A stretch of 46,803 nt of DNA from Candidatus Zambryskiibacteriota bacterium (lineage in GTDB: Bacteria; Patescibacteriota; Minisyncoccia; Phycocordibacterales; DATDWN01): NCBI GenBank assembly GCA_023267045.1, contig JAHFOB010000007.1:1-46803 (forward strand). The letters are read 5' to 3'. This document shows, piece by piece, positions 18,283 through 27,363 of this stretch. The number at the start of each line of letters is the position of its first letter. The stretch's first letter is position 1. The translations under genes and the position numbers were made by a program. The notes under the pieces were generated by a model. That model worked only from the letters and a program-made list of their open reading frames with translations, did no database searches and was not told the origin of the DNA.

Positions 18283-18609
18283 TTAACTTCTGCCGAAACT
18301 GCGCGAGTCGAAACGTCCGTGACTTCGACACTTCCGTGGCAACTGCCGATGTCGCCTGGAATAAACACTGCCCAAGAGATCGTTTATTGCAGCTCGATCT
18401 TCTCTTCGAAAACCGAGAGAACCGATCGCTTTTTTCAAAACCTCTGGTTTCACCCGGTGTGCCTGACCACTCTGCATTAAGTTAAACGCAGACTTACCAA
18501 ATTGTAAGTGGAGATCGTGTATCTTTTTTTGATACACCAGAACCTCAAGTTGATTGGTCACGAGGGTGGCAAGAGATTTCAAGGCAATGTGTCTGTTTGG
18601 TGTTGGCAA
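18283..18609 (-). CDS. Small protein, possible HTH (TTG start)
   Basis: SD GGAGG upstream of TTG; FGKSAFNLMQSGQAHRVKPEVLKKAIGSLGF. Confidence 0.5.
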   Translation of the reverse strand: MPTPNRHIALKSLATLVTNQLEVLVYQKKIHDLHLQFGKSAFNLMQSGQAHRVKPEVLKKAIGSLGFRREDRAAINDLLGSVYSRRHRQLPRKCRSHGRFDSRSFGRS

Positions 18610-18701
18610 ACCTAACCTCCGAGAGAAGAATTACCCAAGTAGTTCTAAGCTCTGCTTCCATTTATAATCTAATCATTCTAGGAGAAATTTTGCAACTGAT
18701 G

Positions 18702-19445
18702 TCAAAGTGTCTCTTTGACATCATATTCTCCAACCCTAGTTCTTTTTATATGAAAAGTGACAGCTGAAGTTCCAAGGCTTTCAGCAAGATCAGAAACAAA
18801 CTGGCGGACATAAAACCCACTTGAAACTGTCATAGAAATTCTGTGAATTATGAACATGTCAAAGGTGCCCTTTGACATCACCTCTCGCCAATTCTCTATT
18901 ATTTCATTTTGGCGAAAATCTCCAGAAACTAGAGATATTTTTGAAATAATTTCTTTCAATAATTCAGAGCTGGAAACAGACTTTTCAGAAATAAATTTTG
19001 CCTTATAAATCTCAACCTCGTGACTTGGAATTTCAATTTCTCCTATTTTCCCTTCCCTCGCCCACTGAAACAAAGACTTACCCAAAACTGGTTTTGAAGA
19101 ATACGCTGGATATTTTTGCACAAACTTCCCAATTAATTTTTTTAATTCTTTTTCAATGTCTTCCACTTTATGAACTTTACAAACTTTATAACTTTCAACT
19201 TTTCCCAGCACATCAAGCGTATCCGTCTCAAAACCCCACAATATTTCGAATTCGTATGTTTTTTGCAGATCAAGGTACTTTTCCTTATTTAGTATTTCAT
19301 CACCAGAGAGAACAAGAAGAAGTCCTTCTGCCATAGGATCCAAACGTCCAGCATATGTCATGATAGTATCTTTATATTCCGGATTTTCATATTTCCATCT
19401 TAAAATAGCCTGATATGGAGTTTCACCAAGTTTTTTGTATACCAT
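18702..19445 (-). CDS. truB: tRNA pseudouridine synthase B-like
   Basis: YAGRLDPMAEGLLLVLSGDE, YEFEILWGFETDTLDVLGKV, SGFYVRQFVSDLAESLGTSAVTFHIKRTRVG; start taken at MVYKKLGETP. Confidence 0.85.
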   Translation of the reverse strand: MVYKKLGETPYQAILRWKYENPEYKDTIMTYAGRLDPMAEGLLLVLSGDEILNKEKYLDLQKTYEFEILWGFETDTLDVLGKVESYKVCKVHKVEDIEKELKKLIGKFVQKYPAYSSKPVLGKSLFQWAREGKIGEIEIPSHEVEIYKAKFISEKSVSSSELLKEIISKISLVSGDFRQNEIIENWREVMSKGTFDMFIIHRISMTVSSGFYVRQFVSDLAESLGTSAVTFHIKRTRVGEYDVKETL

Positions 19446-19492
19446 GATTACACCACTATTTTTTTCCATATATTCTGTTACACTATAGCAAT

Positions 19493-20440
19493 ATGAGTGA
19501 TAAATCAAAATTATCAACAGAACCTTATAAGGGTGTGCGTGACTTCTATCCAGAGGACATGGCTATCCAGAATTACATATTTGAGACTTGGAAAAAAGTA
19601 GCGGAAAGCTTCGGATACCAGGAATACAGTGCTTCTATCCTTGAGCCAGCAGAACTCTACAAAACTAAAACCAGTGATGAAATCGTAAACGAACAAATGT
19701 TTACATTTACTGATCGTGGAGATCGAGAAGTTGCTCTACGACCAGAAATGACGCCGACACTAGCCCGGATGATCGCTGCTCGACGCAAATCACTGAAATT
19801 TCCTGTGCGTTGGTTTTCTATTCCAAATGTTTTCCGTTATGAAAAGCCCCAACGTGGTCGCAAGCGAGAACACTGGCAACTGAACTGCGACTTGATGGCA
19901 ACAGATAATTTTGCCGGATTGGATGGCGAAGTAGAAATAGTTAAAATTGCGTATGATGTTATGAAAGCTTTTGGAGCAAAAGATGAAGATTTCACAATTA
20001 AGATAAGTGATAGAAAAATTCTTAATACTTACTTACAAATGCAAGGAGTCAGTAATGAAAATATTCCCAAAGTTATAAAATTATATGACAAAATGGATAA
20101 AATATCTGACGATGAATTTTCTTCTGAACTTAAAAAGCTTGATGCGCCACCCCCAGCTAAGGATTTTGGATTTAATTTGGAGAAATATAAATCCGCCGGT
20201 ATAAAAAATATTGAAATCGATGCTAGTATTGTTCGTGGTTTTGACTATTACACAGGCATGATTTTCGAAGTTTTTGACACAAGCCCAGAAAACAACCGCT
20301 CGCTTTTTGGTGGTGGACGATATGACAATTTACTCGAGATTTTCGGCGTAGAACCAGTTCCTACTGTAGGTTTTGGTATGGGAGATGTCACTATCCGCGA
20401 TTTTCTTGAAACTCATAAACTCGGACCGTATACCCTGTAG
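19493..20440 (+). CDS. hisS: Histidyl-tRNA synthetase catalytic core, lacking the C-terminal anticodon-binding domain
   Basis: ALRPEMTPTLAR, FRYEKPQRGRKREHWQLNCD, IVRGFDYYTGMIFEVFD, GGGRYDNLL, GFGMGDVTIRDFLETH then stop; 315 aa. Confidence 0.88.
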   Translation: MSDKSKLSTEPYKGVRDFYPEDMAIQNYIFETWKKVAESFGYQEYSASILEPAELYKTKTSDEIVNEQMFTFTDRGDREVALRPEMTPTLARMIAARRKSLKFPVRWFSIPNVFRYEKPQRGRKREHWQLNCDLMATDNFAGLDGEVEIVKIAYDVMKAFGAKDEDFTIKISDRKILNTYLQMQGVSNENIPKVIKLYDKMDKISDDEFSSELKKLDAPPPAKDFGFNLEKYKSAGIKNIEIDASIVRGFDYYTGMIFEVFDTSPENNRSLFGGGRYDNLLEIFGVEPVPTVGFGMGDVTIRDFLETHKLGPYTL

Positions 20441-20521
20441 TGAAAATGACATGATATTAACAACTTATTTAAATAAAATTGATGTAGTGCTCTTTGAGCA
20501 ATGTCATTTTCTACTACAGGG
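20433..20521. repeat. Palindromic junction element spanning hisS stop to exonuclease start
   Basis: CCCTGTAGTGAAAATGACAT (20433-20452) vs ATGTCATTTTCTACTACAGGG (20501-20521), one 1-nt indel. Confidence 0.85.
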
Positions 20522-21103
20522 ATGCGAAAAATAGTTTTTGATATTGAAACCAGAAACATTTTCCAAGATGTCGGGTCAAACAATCCGGCTGATTTAGATA
20601 TTTCTGTTATTGGTGTCTATGACTACGAGACAGATAAATATCACAGTTTTATTCAAGAAGAATTCGACAAAATGTGGCCATTTTTCCAAAAAGCCGAAAT
20701 GATTATTACCTTTAACGGCGAATATTTTGATATACCACTCTTGAATAAATATTACAAAAAAGCAGGTCTGGGAGATGTCACAAAAATCAGATCACTAGAC
20801 ATTTTCAAAGAAATAAAAAACACTTCAGGACGATGGCTCAAGCTCGACAAAATAGCCGAGGGAACATTTGGTATAAATAAAATTGGTGACGGACTAGAAG
20901 CCGTGGCTTGGTGGAGAAAAGGAGAAATAGAAAAAATACGCAAATACTGTTTAGATGACGTAAAAATAACAAAAGATGTTTACGAATTTGCTATGAAAAA
21001 CAAACGTCTAATGTTCAAAGAAGGACCATTTACAAAAGAAATAAAGCTAGAAACAAAACACTGGGAACCGGTGGCGGAAGTTAGGACACAGTCGCTTTTC
21101 TAG
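20522..21103 (+). CDS. RNase H-like (DEDD) 3'-5' exonuclease, YprB/RNase_H_2-type
   Basis: MRKIVFDIETRN, MIITFNGEYFDIPLL, YCLDDVKITKDVYEFA. Confidence 0.8.
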   Translation: MRKIVFDIETRNIFQDVGSNNPADLDISVIGVYDYETDKYHSFIQEEFDKMWPFFQKAEMIITFNGEYFDIPLLNKYYKKAGLGDVTKIRSLDIFKEIKNTSGRWLKLDKIAEGTFGINKIGDGLEAVAWWRKGEIEKIRKYCLDDVKITKDVYEFAMKNKRLMFKEGPFTKEIKLETKHWEPVAEVRTQSLF

Positions 21104-21416
21104 AACAACAAAATCTCTTTCTCCTAATATCTCTCAAAGGGCACGGATATTTTCTTGCTAGAAAATTCCTCGAGATCGCGCCGTCGCGCTCTCTGGGCCC
21201 TTCTCAAGACATTAGTCAACGAGATTTTGTCAGCTGTAAAGTCATTATATTTACCACTAAACAAAATTTCGTCGAATCATAACTTTTTATAGTATCTGCG
21301 GAACCTGTGAAAAGGTGAGCAGAAAGAAAATTTTCAGCAGAAAATTATTCTGTTACTAGAAAAAGTTGTGACGAGTAAGAGATTTTGTGCAATCTAAATT
21401 TTTTTATAAAAAAAAG

Positions 21417-21443
21417 CCCAGGGAGAAAAGTTCTCTCCCTGGG
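21417..21443 (-). terminator. Intrinsic terminator
   Basis: CCCAGGGAGA..TCTCCCTGGG flanked by A-tract (T-tract on minus strand). Confidence 0.85.
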
Positions 21444-21469
21444 GAAGTGCCGGCGCCGGACGTGAGGCG

Positions 21470-21556
21470 CTAGCGGGCCGCCGAGGTGGTCGCGATGAAG
21501 CAATGAGTGGCCATCTGGCCGAACCGTCCGCCCTGAGGCGGAGAGTGGAAACGCAT
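21470..21556 (-). CDS. Candidate 28-aa small protein with CFIAT motif
   Basis: AGGGAG SD then ATG: MRFHSPPQGGRFGQMATHCFIATTSAAR*, followed by terminator 21417-21443. Confidence 0.4.
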   Translation of the reverse strand: MRFHSPPQGGRFGQMATHCFIATTSAAR

Positions 21557-21655
21557 GAGGTTTCTCCCTTCTGGATTTGGCCCAATGCCAAATCTCTACC
21601 TACCATCCTAGCATACCCACATTTTTCTGTCAAGCACCATTTTGAATATGAAAAA

Positions 21656-21688
21656 ACGGCTGGTCTGGGTGTTAACCCAAACCAACCG
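21656..21688 (-). terminator. Intrinsic terminator of 21711-22364 gene
   Basis: ACGGCTGGTCTGGGT..ACCCAAACCAACCGT with T-tract on minus strand. Confidence 0.8.
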
Positions 21689-21710
21689 TTGTGTATCGTC
21701 GGAAGATTCT

Positions 21711-22364
21711 TCAGGCGAACGCCTGCTCGAGTCTCCTGACCCGCAACTTCGTCGCCTGACGAATTGCGTCCATCTTGCCGATGCGGGTGCAAACTTCGGG
21801 TGCCCAGCTCTTTTGAAGCTTTGTCACTCGCTTGTCAGCGTCGGTGTGTTGACGTGCCTGCTCGAGCTGGTTCAGACGGACTCCGTCACGCTGTCCCTGC
21901 TTATTGTCGGCTTCCTCCAGCGCCTTGACCAACCCGTTGTGGCCCTCGATGCGCTTGTTGAAGTCGCGGGTTGAATCCTCCTGGATGAGATCGGCTTGAG
22001 CCTTCAGAAGCAGACGCAGATCGGCGATGATCTCACCGTCGTAGTACCACACCTGCTCCCGCCCGTCGATCTCACGCTCGAAGTGGGACTGGATGACTTC
22101 ATCACCACGCCCCATCCTCTTTGTGGACGAGTAGCGAAGGAACCCCTCGAGCCGACGGCGACCTGAGGTCAAAAGCCCCATGCCTGTCTCCGTCGCAGCA
22201 TCATCTTGTCTGCAAAGGAGCTGCTTCTTCATGAGATTGCGCGCCTCGACGAACTCGTACGCGACGACGAAGTTCTTCGTCGCTTTCATGAAGTTGCTGA
22301 GAACGGTGACATCCTCGATGATCGAGTCGATGTCCACGACGGGCTTCGCTTCTGATGTGCTCAT
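21711..22364 (-). CDS. Hypothetical protein (GC-rich, helical)
   Basis: 217 aa with SD GAGGG and downstream terminator; no family recognised. Confidence 0.65.
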   Translation of the reverse strand: MSTSEAKPVVDIDSIIEDVTVLSNFMKATKNFVVAYEFVEARNLMKKQLLCRQDDAATETGMGLLTSGRRRLEGFLRYSSTKRMGRGDEVIQSHFEREIDGREQVWYYDGEIIADLRLLLKAQADLIQEDSTRDFNKRIEGHNGLVKALEEADNKQGQRDGVRLNQLEQARQHTDADKRVTKLQKSWAPEVCTRIGKMDAIRQATKLRVRRLEQAFA

Positions 22365-22481
22365 TTTTCTACCCTCACGTTTAAACTGCCAAGTTGCTAA
22401 GTATGGGTAAAGCTACCCACTTCCTTCCACAAGAGTAGCATAAATAAAATCTAATGTCAAGGACTTTTTACAACCAAAATC

Positions 22482-23294
22482 CTAAAATGTGAGAAAAAGG
22501 CCTATAGCTAAGGCTATTCTGTACCATATAAAAACGTTCAGATTGTGAGTTTTGAGGTATTTTATGAGGAAATTGATAGCAAATAGACCAGTGAGAAATG
22601 CCACGACGGAACCAAGTAGCAGTGACGAACCAAAACTGTTTCCGAGTAAATCACCACGAACTTCTAGCAGTTTTTTCAAACCAGAACCGAGGAGGATTGG
22701 TATTGAAAGTATAAAACTAAACCTGACAGCTTCGTCTTTAGTTAGTCCAGCCAAAAGTCCACCGGAAATAGTTGCTCCAGAACGGGAAACTCCCGGAACC
22801 AGAGCTAAACATTGGAAAAATCCAACAACAACTCCCCTACCGAGCGACAAGACTTTATTTTCTTTAGCAAATCTTTGAGCAAGCCAAATCAAGAGACTGC
22901 CTAATATTAAAGTTAGCGCGACTAAATGAACATTTCTGAAAATCGTCTCCATTTTACTCTCCAAAAGTAATCCGAAAATAACTGCAGGAATTGTTCCCAA
23001 AATAACTGAAAGTAAAAGTGTCTTATTTTTCTGTTCAATGTTTTTACCAACGATCCATGAGTATGCTGTCTCAACTAAACGCCAGATATCTTTCCAAAAA
23101 TAAACGACTAGTGCTAAAGTTGTGGCCATTTGTATAACTGCGTCAAAGGCAAGACCGAGAGAATTGTTTTCCCCGAGAATTTGCCTGACAATTATGAGAT
23201 GCCCAGAGGATGAGACTGGGATGAATTCAGTCGCTCCTTCAACAAAACCGAGAATTATTGCTACTAGATGAGACATATAGTACAATCTTAACAC
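22482..23294 (-). CDS. uppP: Undecaprenyl-diphosphatase
   Basis: GFVEGATEFIPVSSSGHLIIV, PGVSRSGATI. Confidence 0.93.
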   Translation of the reverse strand: MLRLYYMSHLVAIILGFVEGATEFIPVSSSGHLIIVRQILGENNSLGLAFDAVIQMATTLALVVYFWKDIWRLVETAYSWIVGKNIEQKNKTLLLSVILGTIPAVIFGLLLESKMETIFRNVHLVALTLILGSLLIWLAQRFAKENKVLSLGRGVVVGFFQCLALVPGVSRSGATISGGLLAGLTKDEAVRFSFILSIPILLGSGLKKLLEVRGDLLGNSFGSSLLLGSVVAFLTGLFAINFLIKYLKTHNLNVFIWYRIALAIGLFLTF

Positions 23295-23981
23295 ATGAAT
23301 ATGGAAAAACTATCTGTACCAATATCTATAGTAGTTGCTGGAATACTTATTGCCGGAGCAGTTTATTACTCAAGTGGAAAAACGCCGACAAAAACAGCTC
23401 TGCAGGCAGTTCAGCCGACAACTACTAGCATGAGACCTATCTCGGCTGACGATCACATATTAGGAAATCCAAATGCTGATTTAATAATAGTTGAATACTC
23501 TGATACAGAATGTCCTTTCTGCAAACAGTTCCACGCAACACTACAAAGAGTAATGGCTGAATACGGTAAAGATGGAAAAGTTGCTTGGGTTTACAGACAT
23601 TTCCCTATCGTCTCTCTACATTCAAAAGCACCAAAAGAAGCTGAAGCACTTGAGTGTGCAAACGAACTCGGCGGACCAGCTAAATTTTGGGAATATACAA
23701 ATACTATCTACCAAGTGACAACATCAAACAACACTCTTGATCCATCACAGTTGCCAGTCATTGCTAAAACTGTTGGTCTTGATGTTGCTAAATTTAATAC
23801 TTGTTTATCAAGTGGAAAATACGCTGCCAAAGTTCAGGCGGATTATGATGATGCCGTCAAAGCTGGTGGAAGAGGTACGCCAAACTCAATCATTGTTTCA
23901 AAAGATGGAACTCAAACTGTCGTTCAAGGTGCGCAACCTTATGATGCACTAAAAGCGACACTGGACGCTTTACTTCAGTAA
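23295..23981 (+). CDS. DsbA-like thiol:disulfide oxidoreductase (membrane-anchored)
   Basis: IIVEYSDTECPFCKQFHATLQRV, GGRGTPNSIIVSKDG. Confidence 0.88.
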   Translation: MNMEKLSVPISIVVAGILIAGAVYYSSGKTPTKTALQAVQPTTTSMRPISADDHILGNPNADLIIVEYSDTECPFCKQFHATLQRVMAEYGKDGKVAWVYRHFPIVSLHSKAPKEAEALECANELGGPAKFWEYTNTIYQVTTSNNTLDPSQLPVIAKTVGLDVAKFNTCLSSGKYAAKVQADYDDAVKAGGRGTPNSIIVSKDGTQTVVQGAQPYDALKATLDALLQ

Positions 23982-26894
23982 TCTTCGGTAACCACAGTAC
24001 TTACAGGATGGATCGGTGCAGTATTTTCCTGCAAGATTTCCACTCCAAACAGTCTGTATAAGATCTTCAATTTCTTCTTTCACTTTTTTGATGTCTTCAT
24101 CTAGAACAGGCATTGTTATTACTGGACATCTCCCCGCATCATCTGGAGAGACAAAAACTAGAGAAGTGTCTATTTTTTTATTAAATCCTTTCGAGTTGTT
24201 CTGCAAAAGAATTCTGTAGAAAACTAACTGACGAAAATAGTTACCGTTATCATTTTTCTTTATAGCCGAGGCCGTCATCCCCTGTTTGGTTTTATAATCA
24301 AAAACCGAAAGAGTATCCCCTGAATCTAAAACAACATCCAATTTCCCGTGAATTGGTACTGTGACTGTTTTGTTTTCAGATGTCGTGTCAAAAGGAGTTT
24401 CTACCCAACTCTCGGAGGAAACTTTGCCAGAAAAAACAAAATGTGACTCCAGTGCTTTAGCTACAACTGGAGCGTCAATGGATAATTCTTTCTTTAGAGC
24501 TTCTTTGTCACCTAGAGAGAGGAGTGACCCGTCTATATTTTCTTTCGTTATATCTATAATAATCTCTTCAATTTTTTTCTTATTTCGATCTTTTGTATTC
24601 CAAATTTTAGATATGGCTGTGTGCATTGCAATACCTTTTTCAGCTGAAATATTTGGCGCTTGTGGTAATTTCAAAATACTTTCATATAAAAACTTGTTTG
24701 GACATTCTAAAAAGTGATTGAGAGCAGTAACAGAGAGACCACTTTCAAGCAAGACTTTTTTAGTCTGATTTGTCATGAGCTCACTGTATTCATCGACTGC
24801 AAATATCTTTTTAGATTGTGGTTCTAAGACAAACAGAGACCTCGGTAGCCTCTTTAGTTTTACAGACTTAGCTTCTAGTTCACTTATAAAACGAAGTGGT
24901 GTCATAGTTTTACCATCAGATTCTTCGTCTTGATAGAGAATAGTGACATGTTTTCTTGCCCGAGTTAGAGCAACGTAGAAAAGTCTTCGAGTATCTCGGA
25001 TATCGTGATTGCTTGAATTTTTCTCAGGCAAAGCAAACGAAGACCCCCACGCTCTACCAACCCAGGCTTCCTCCGTTGCGTATGGCACAAAAACATAATC
25101 AAATTCTAGACCTTTTGAACCATGAGCTGTCATAACTTTTATCGAAAGATCTGGAGCGCCAACAGAGACTTTGACTGGCTTTAATTCGGCAGATTCGCGG
25201 TATGTCAGGAGCGCCCTAAAAAGTTCCAAGGGACTTTCTATACCACCGTCTCTGCTTATTGACTCACATAGTGTAACGATACCTCGCCAGACGTGAACGT
25301 AAGCGGGATCTCGAGAAACCAGAGCAGTGAAACCACTATCTTCGGCAACTGAAACAACAGCAGAAACCGCACCATCTGAAAGCATGGTTTTTCTTATCTT
25401 GATAAGTTCTGGTAAATAACTTGCGATATCTGTGCTTTTTGTTCTAAGAGAGTGAACTACTTCTAAAGATTGCTTGTAAGAAAGCCCCCACATACCGAGA
25501 GCAACTGTTCGAGAAAGTGCGTCTACCCTCGTCTGATCAACTAAATATTCTATTAAATCAAAAAAAATACTACCAACTGGATGATGAAAAATATCAACAC
25601 TTCTCTCAGAAGAAACCGGTATTTCATATGATTCTAGAAGTCTTAAAACTCTTTCTAACTCACGATTTCTTCTTGTAATAAGGGCTATGGTTGCATTTGG
25701 CTCTTTTTTAATTATTTTTTGTATTTCTGAAATCATGTATTGTTCCATGGCTAAACTATTTTCAGTAGATATTAAGTCCAACGGACGTTTTTTGTTTTCA
25801 TTGCCAGAGAGCAATTCCTTACGAAGATCTGCGTGTTCATTTTTCCCATAATTATTTTCAATCATTGCAAAAGTAGCATCCAAAATACTTTGGTGTGAGC
25901 GATAGTTTTTATCTAGAGATATTACTTTCATATCTGGCCAGAGTTTTCTTAAGCGTAGGAAATTTTCAACCGAAGCACCTTGAAAACGATATATAGCTTG
26001 TTTATCATCGCCAACTATAAAAACATTCGGAGTTTCAAAAAATTCAGCAATAAGGCCAACAATAAAGTTCTGTGCATCGTTTGTGTCCTGATGTTCATCG
26101 ACTAAAATATACAGAAATCTTTCTTGAATGAGACGTAGGAAAAGTTCGTCGACTCTTAATGCAACCAAAAGCTCAATAATCAAATCATCATAATCCCGTA
26201 GTTTAGATTTTTGTTTAACTTCTTCGTATTTTTTATATACCTTTGAAAGAAGGATCGTCTTGTCCAGTTTTTCAAGTCTATCAAGCGCTTCAGCTTTCAG
26301 CTTACCCTTTGTCGCACCACGAGTAGAAATATTTTCCTCATCTGATTTAACTTTTTTTATTTCAGTCAAAACATGCTTTTCTACCAAATCCGGAGTGAGA
26401 GCATCTTTTTTTGAATCACTAATCGCTCTGACAATAGAGCTGACGTAGGCATCTGGACGACCAAGTGGTCTGAGTGGGGCAAACTCTGACTCAGAAATAA
26501 TACTACGAACGATAGACTCCTGTTCAACATCTGTCATCTGACGTAAGTGACTCTGGCTAAAAAAGTGATCTGGATATTCTGAAATCATCGCCGATGCAAA
26601 AGAGTGAAATGTATAAATGCAAACATCGTGAGCTCGATTGCCGATTATCTCACGCAATTTATCTCGCATAGCTTTTACTCCAGCGTTTGTATAGGTTATT
26701 GCTAAAATACCATTTGGCGGTGTTTGAGTTTTTCTTAAAATCTCTGCGATACGTAAAGTAAGTATCGTGGTCTTGCCAGTCCCGGGACCAGCAATAACCA
26801 TAACAGGGCCTTCTATGGTATCTACTGCCAATTTTTGCTCTTTATTGAGATTTTTATAGCGCTGGTCAAAGGTTAAATCTGAAGACATGTTCAT
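23970..26894 (-). CDS. UvrD/Rep superfamily I helicase fused to PD-(D/E)XK nuclease with Cys cluster
   Basis: VIAGPGTGKTTILTLRIAEIL, VDEHQDTNDAQ, VMTAHGSKGLEFDYVFVP, VFDYKTKQG, CTDPSCKYCGYR. Confidence 0.92.
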   Translation of the reverse strand: MNMSSDLTFDQRYKNLNKEQKLAVDTIEGPVMVIAGPGTGKTTILTLRIAEILRKTQTPPNGILAITYTNAGVKAMRDKLREIIGNRAHDVCIYTFHSFASAMISEYPDHFFSQSHLRQMTDVEQESIVRSIISESEFAPLRPLGRPDAYVSSIVRAISDSKKDALTPDLVEKHVLTEIKKVKSDEENISTRGATKGKLKAEALDRLEKLDKTILLSKVYKKYEEVKQKSKLRDYDDLIIELLVALRVDELFLRLIQERFLYILVDEHQDTNDAQNFIVGLIAEFFETPNVFIVGDDKQAIYRFQGASVENFLRLRKLWPDMKVISLDKNYRSHQSILDATFAMIENNYGKNEHADLRKELLSGNENKKRPLDLISTENSLAMEQYMISEIQKIIKKEPNATIALITRRNRELERVLRLLESYEIPVSSERSVDIFHHPVGSIFFDLIEYLVDQTRVDALSRTVALGMWGLSYKQSLEVVHSLRTKSTDIASYLPELIKIRKTMLSDGAVSAVVSVAEDSGFTALVSRDPAYVHVWRGIVTLCESISRDGGIESPLELFRALLTYRESAELKPVKVSVGAPDLSIKVMTAHGSKGLEFDYVFVPYATEEAWVGRAWGSSFALPEKNSSNHDIRDTRRLFYVALTRARKHVTILYQDEESDGKTMTPLRFISELEAKSVKLKRLPRSLFVLEPQSKKIFAVDEYSELMTNQTKKVLLESGLSVTALNHFLECPNKFLYESILKLPQAPNISAEKGIAMHTAISKIWNTKDRNKKKIEEIIIDITKENIDGSLLSLGDKEALKKELSIDAPVVAKALESHFVFSGKVSSESWVETPFDTTSENKTVTVPIHGKLDVVLDSGDTLSVFDYKTKQGMTASAIKKNDNGNYFRQLVFYRILLQNNSKGFNKKIDTSLVFVSPDDAGRCPVITMPVLDEDIKKVKEEIEDLIQTVWSGNLAGKYCTDPSCKYCGYRRLLK

Positions 26895-26925
26895 AGAATA
26901 CCACGGATTTTAGAGTAATAAAAAA

Positions 26926-26961
26926 ACCGGCCAAGGTGAGGTCCCCCCCTCCTTGGCCGGT
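26926..26961 (-). terminator. Intrinsic terminator
   Basis: ACCGGCCAAGG..CCTTGGCCGGT with T-tract on minus strand. Confidence 0.85.
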
Positions 26962-27034
26962 ATGAACGAATGACGTTGCCTAGATGAACAGGGATCTACC
27001 CTGTTTTTGATTTTTTCATATCGATGACCTCCGG

Positions 27035-27238
27035 TTAAGCAAGACTACGAAGAACGGAAGCTGGAACTCTAGAGAGTTGAACGGATTTCTGTCCAACGTT
27101 GGTCGGAACCTCCCAAAGAAGATTCTGACAACCGTAACAGAAATAGTAGTCTCCTTCCTTCCTGAGACCAACATTTCCGCTACCACAAGAGTAGCACTTG
27201 CTGGTATCCGTTTCAGAAGTCCACATGCGATGCATCAT
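27035..27238 (-). CDS. Small zinc-ribbon-like protein
   Basis: CYSCGSGNVGLRKEGDYYFCYGCQ; SD GAGAGG; own terminator. Confidence 0.65.
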   Translation of the reverse strand: MMHRMWTSETDTSKCYSCGSGNVGLRKEGDYYFCYGCQNLLWEVPTNVGQKSVQLSRVPASVLRSLA

Positions 27239-27363
27239 CTAAGACCTCTCAATTCTGAAATAATTGTAACACAGAAATTTTTTGAAAAATTTAAAACAGT
27301 GGAAAACTAATCCACCACTCTGGGAGGATTTTTAGCCAAAATTTCCACAAAATACACAACCAC

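Noticed and set aside
19446-19517. Extended TruB N-terminus
   Set aside because: The extension overlaps the divergent hisS start and lacks TruB similarity; ATG 19445 preferred.
21394-21792. 132-aa minus-strand ORF
   Set aside because: It reads through two strong terminator hairpins (21417-21443 and 21656-21688) and overlaps the end of the 21711-22364 gene; a shorter sORF fits the signals better.
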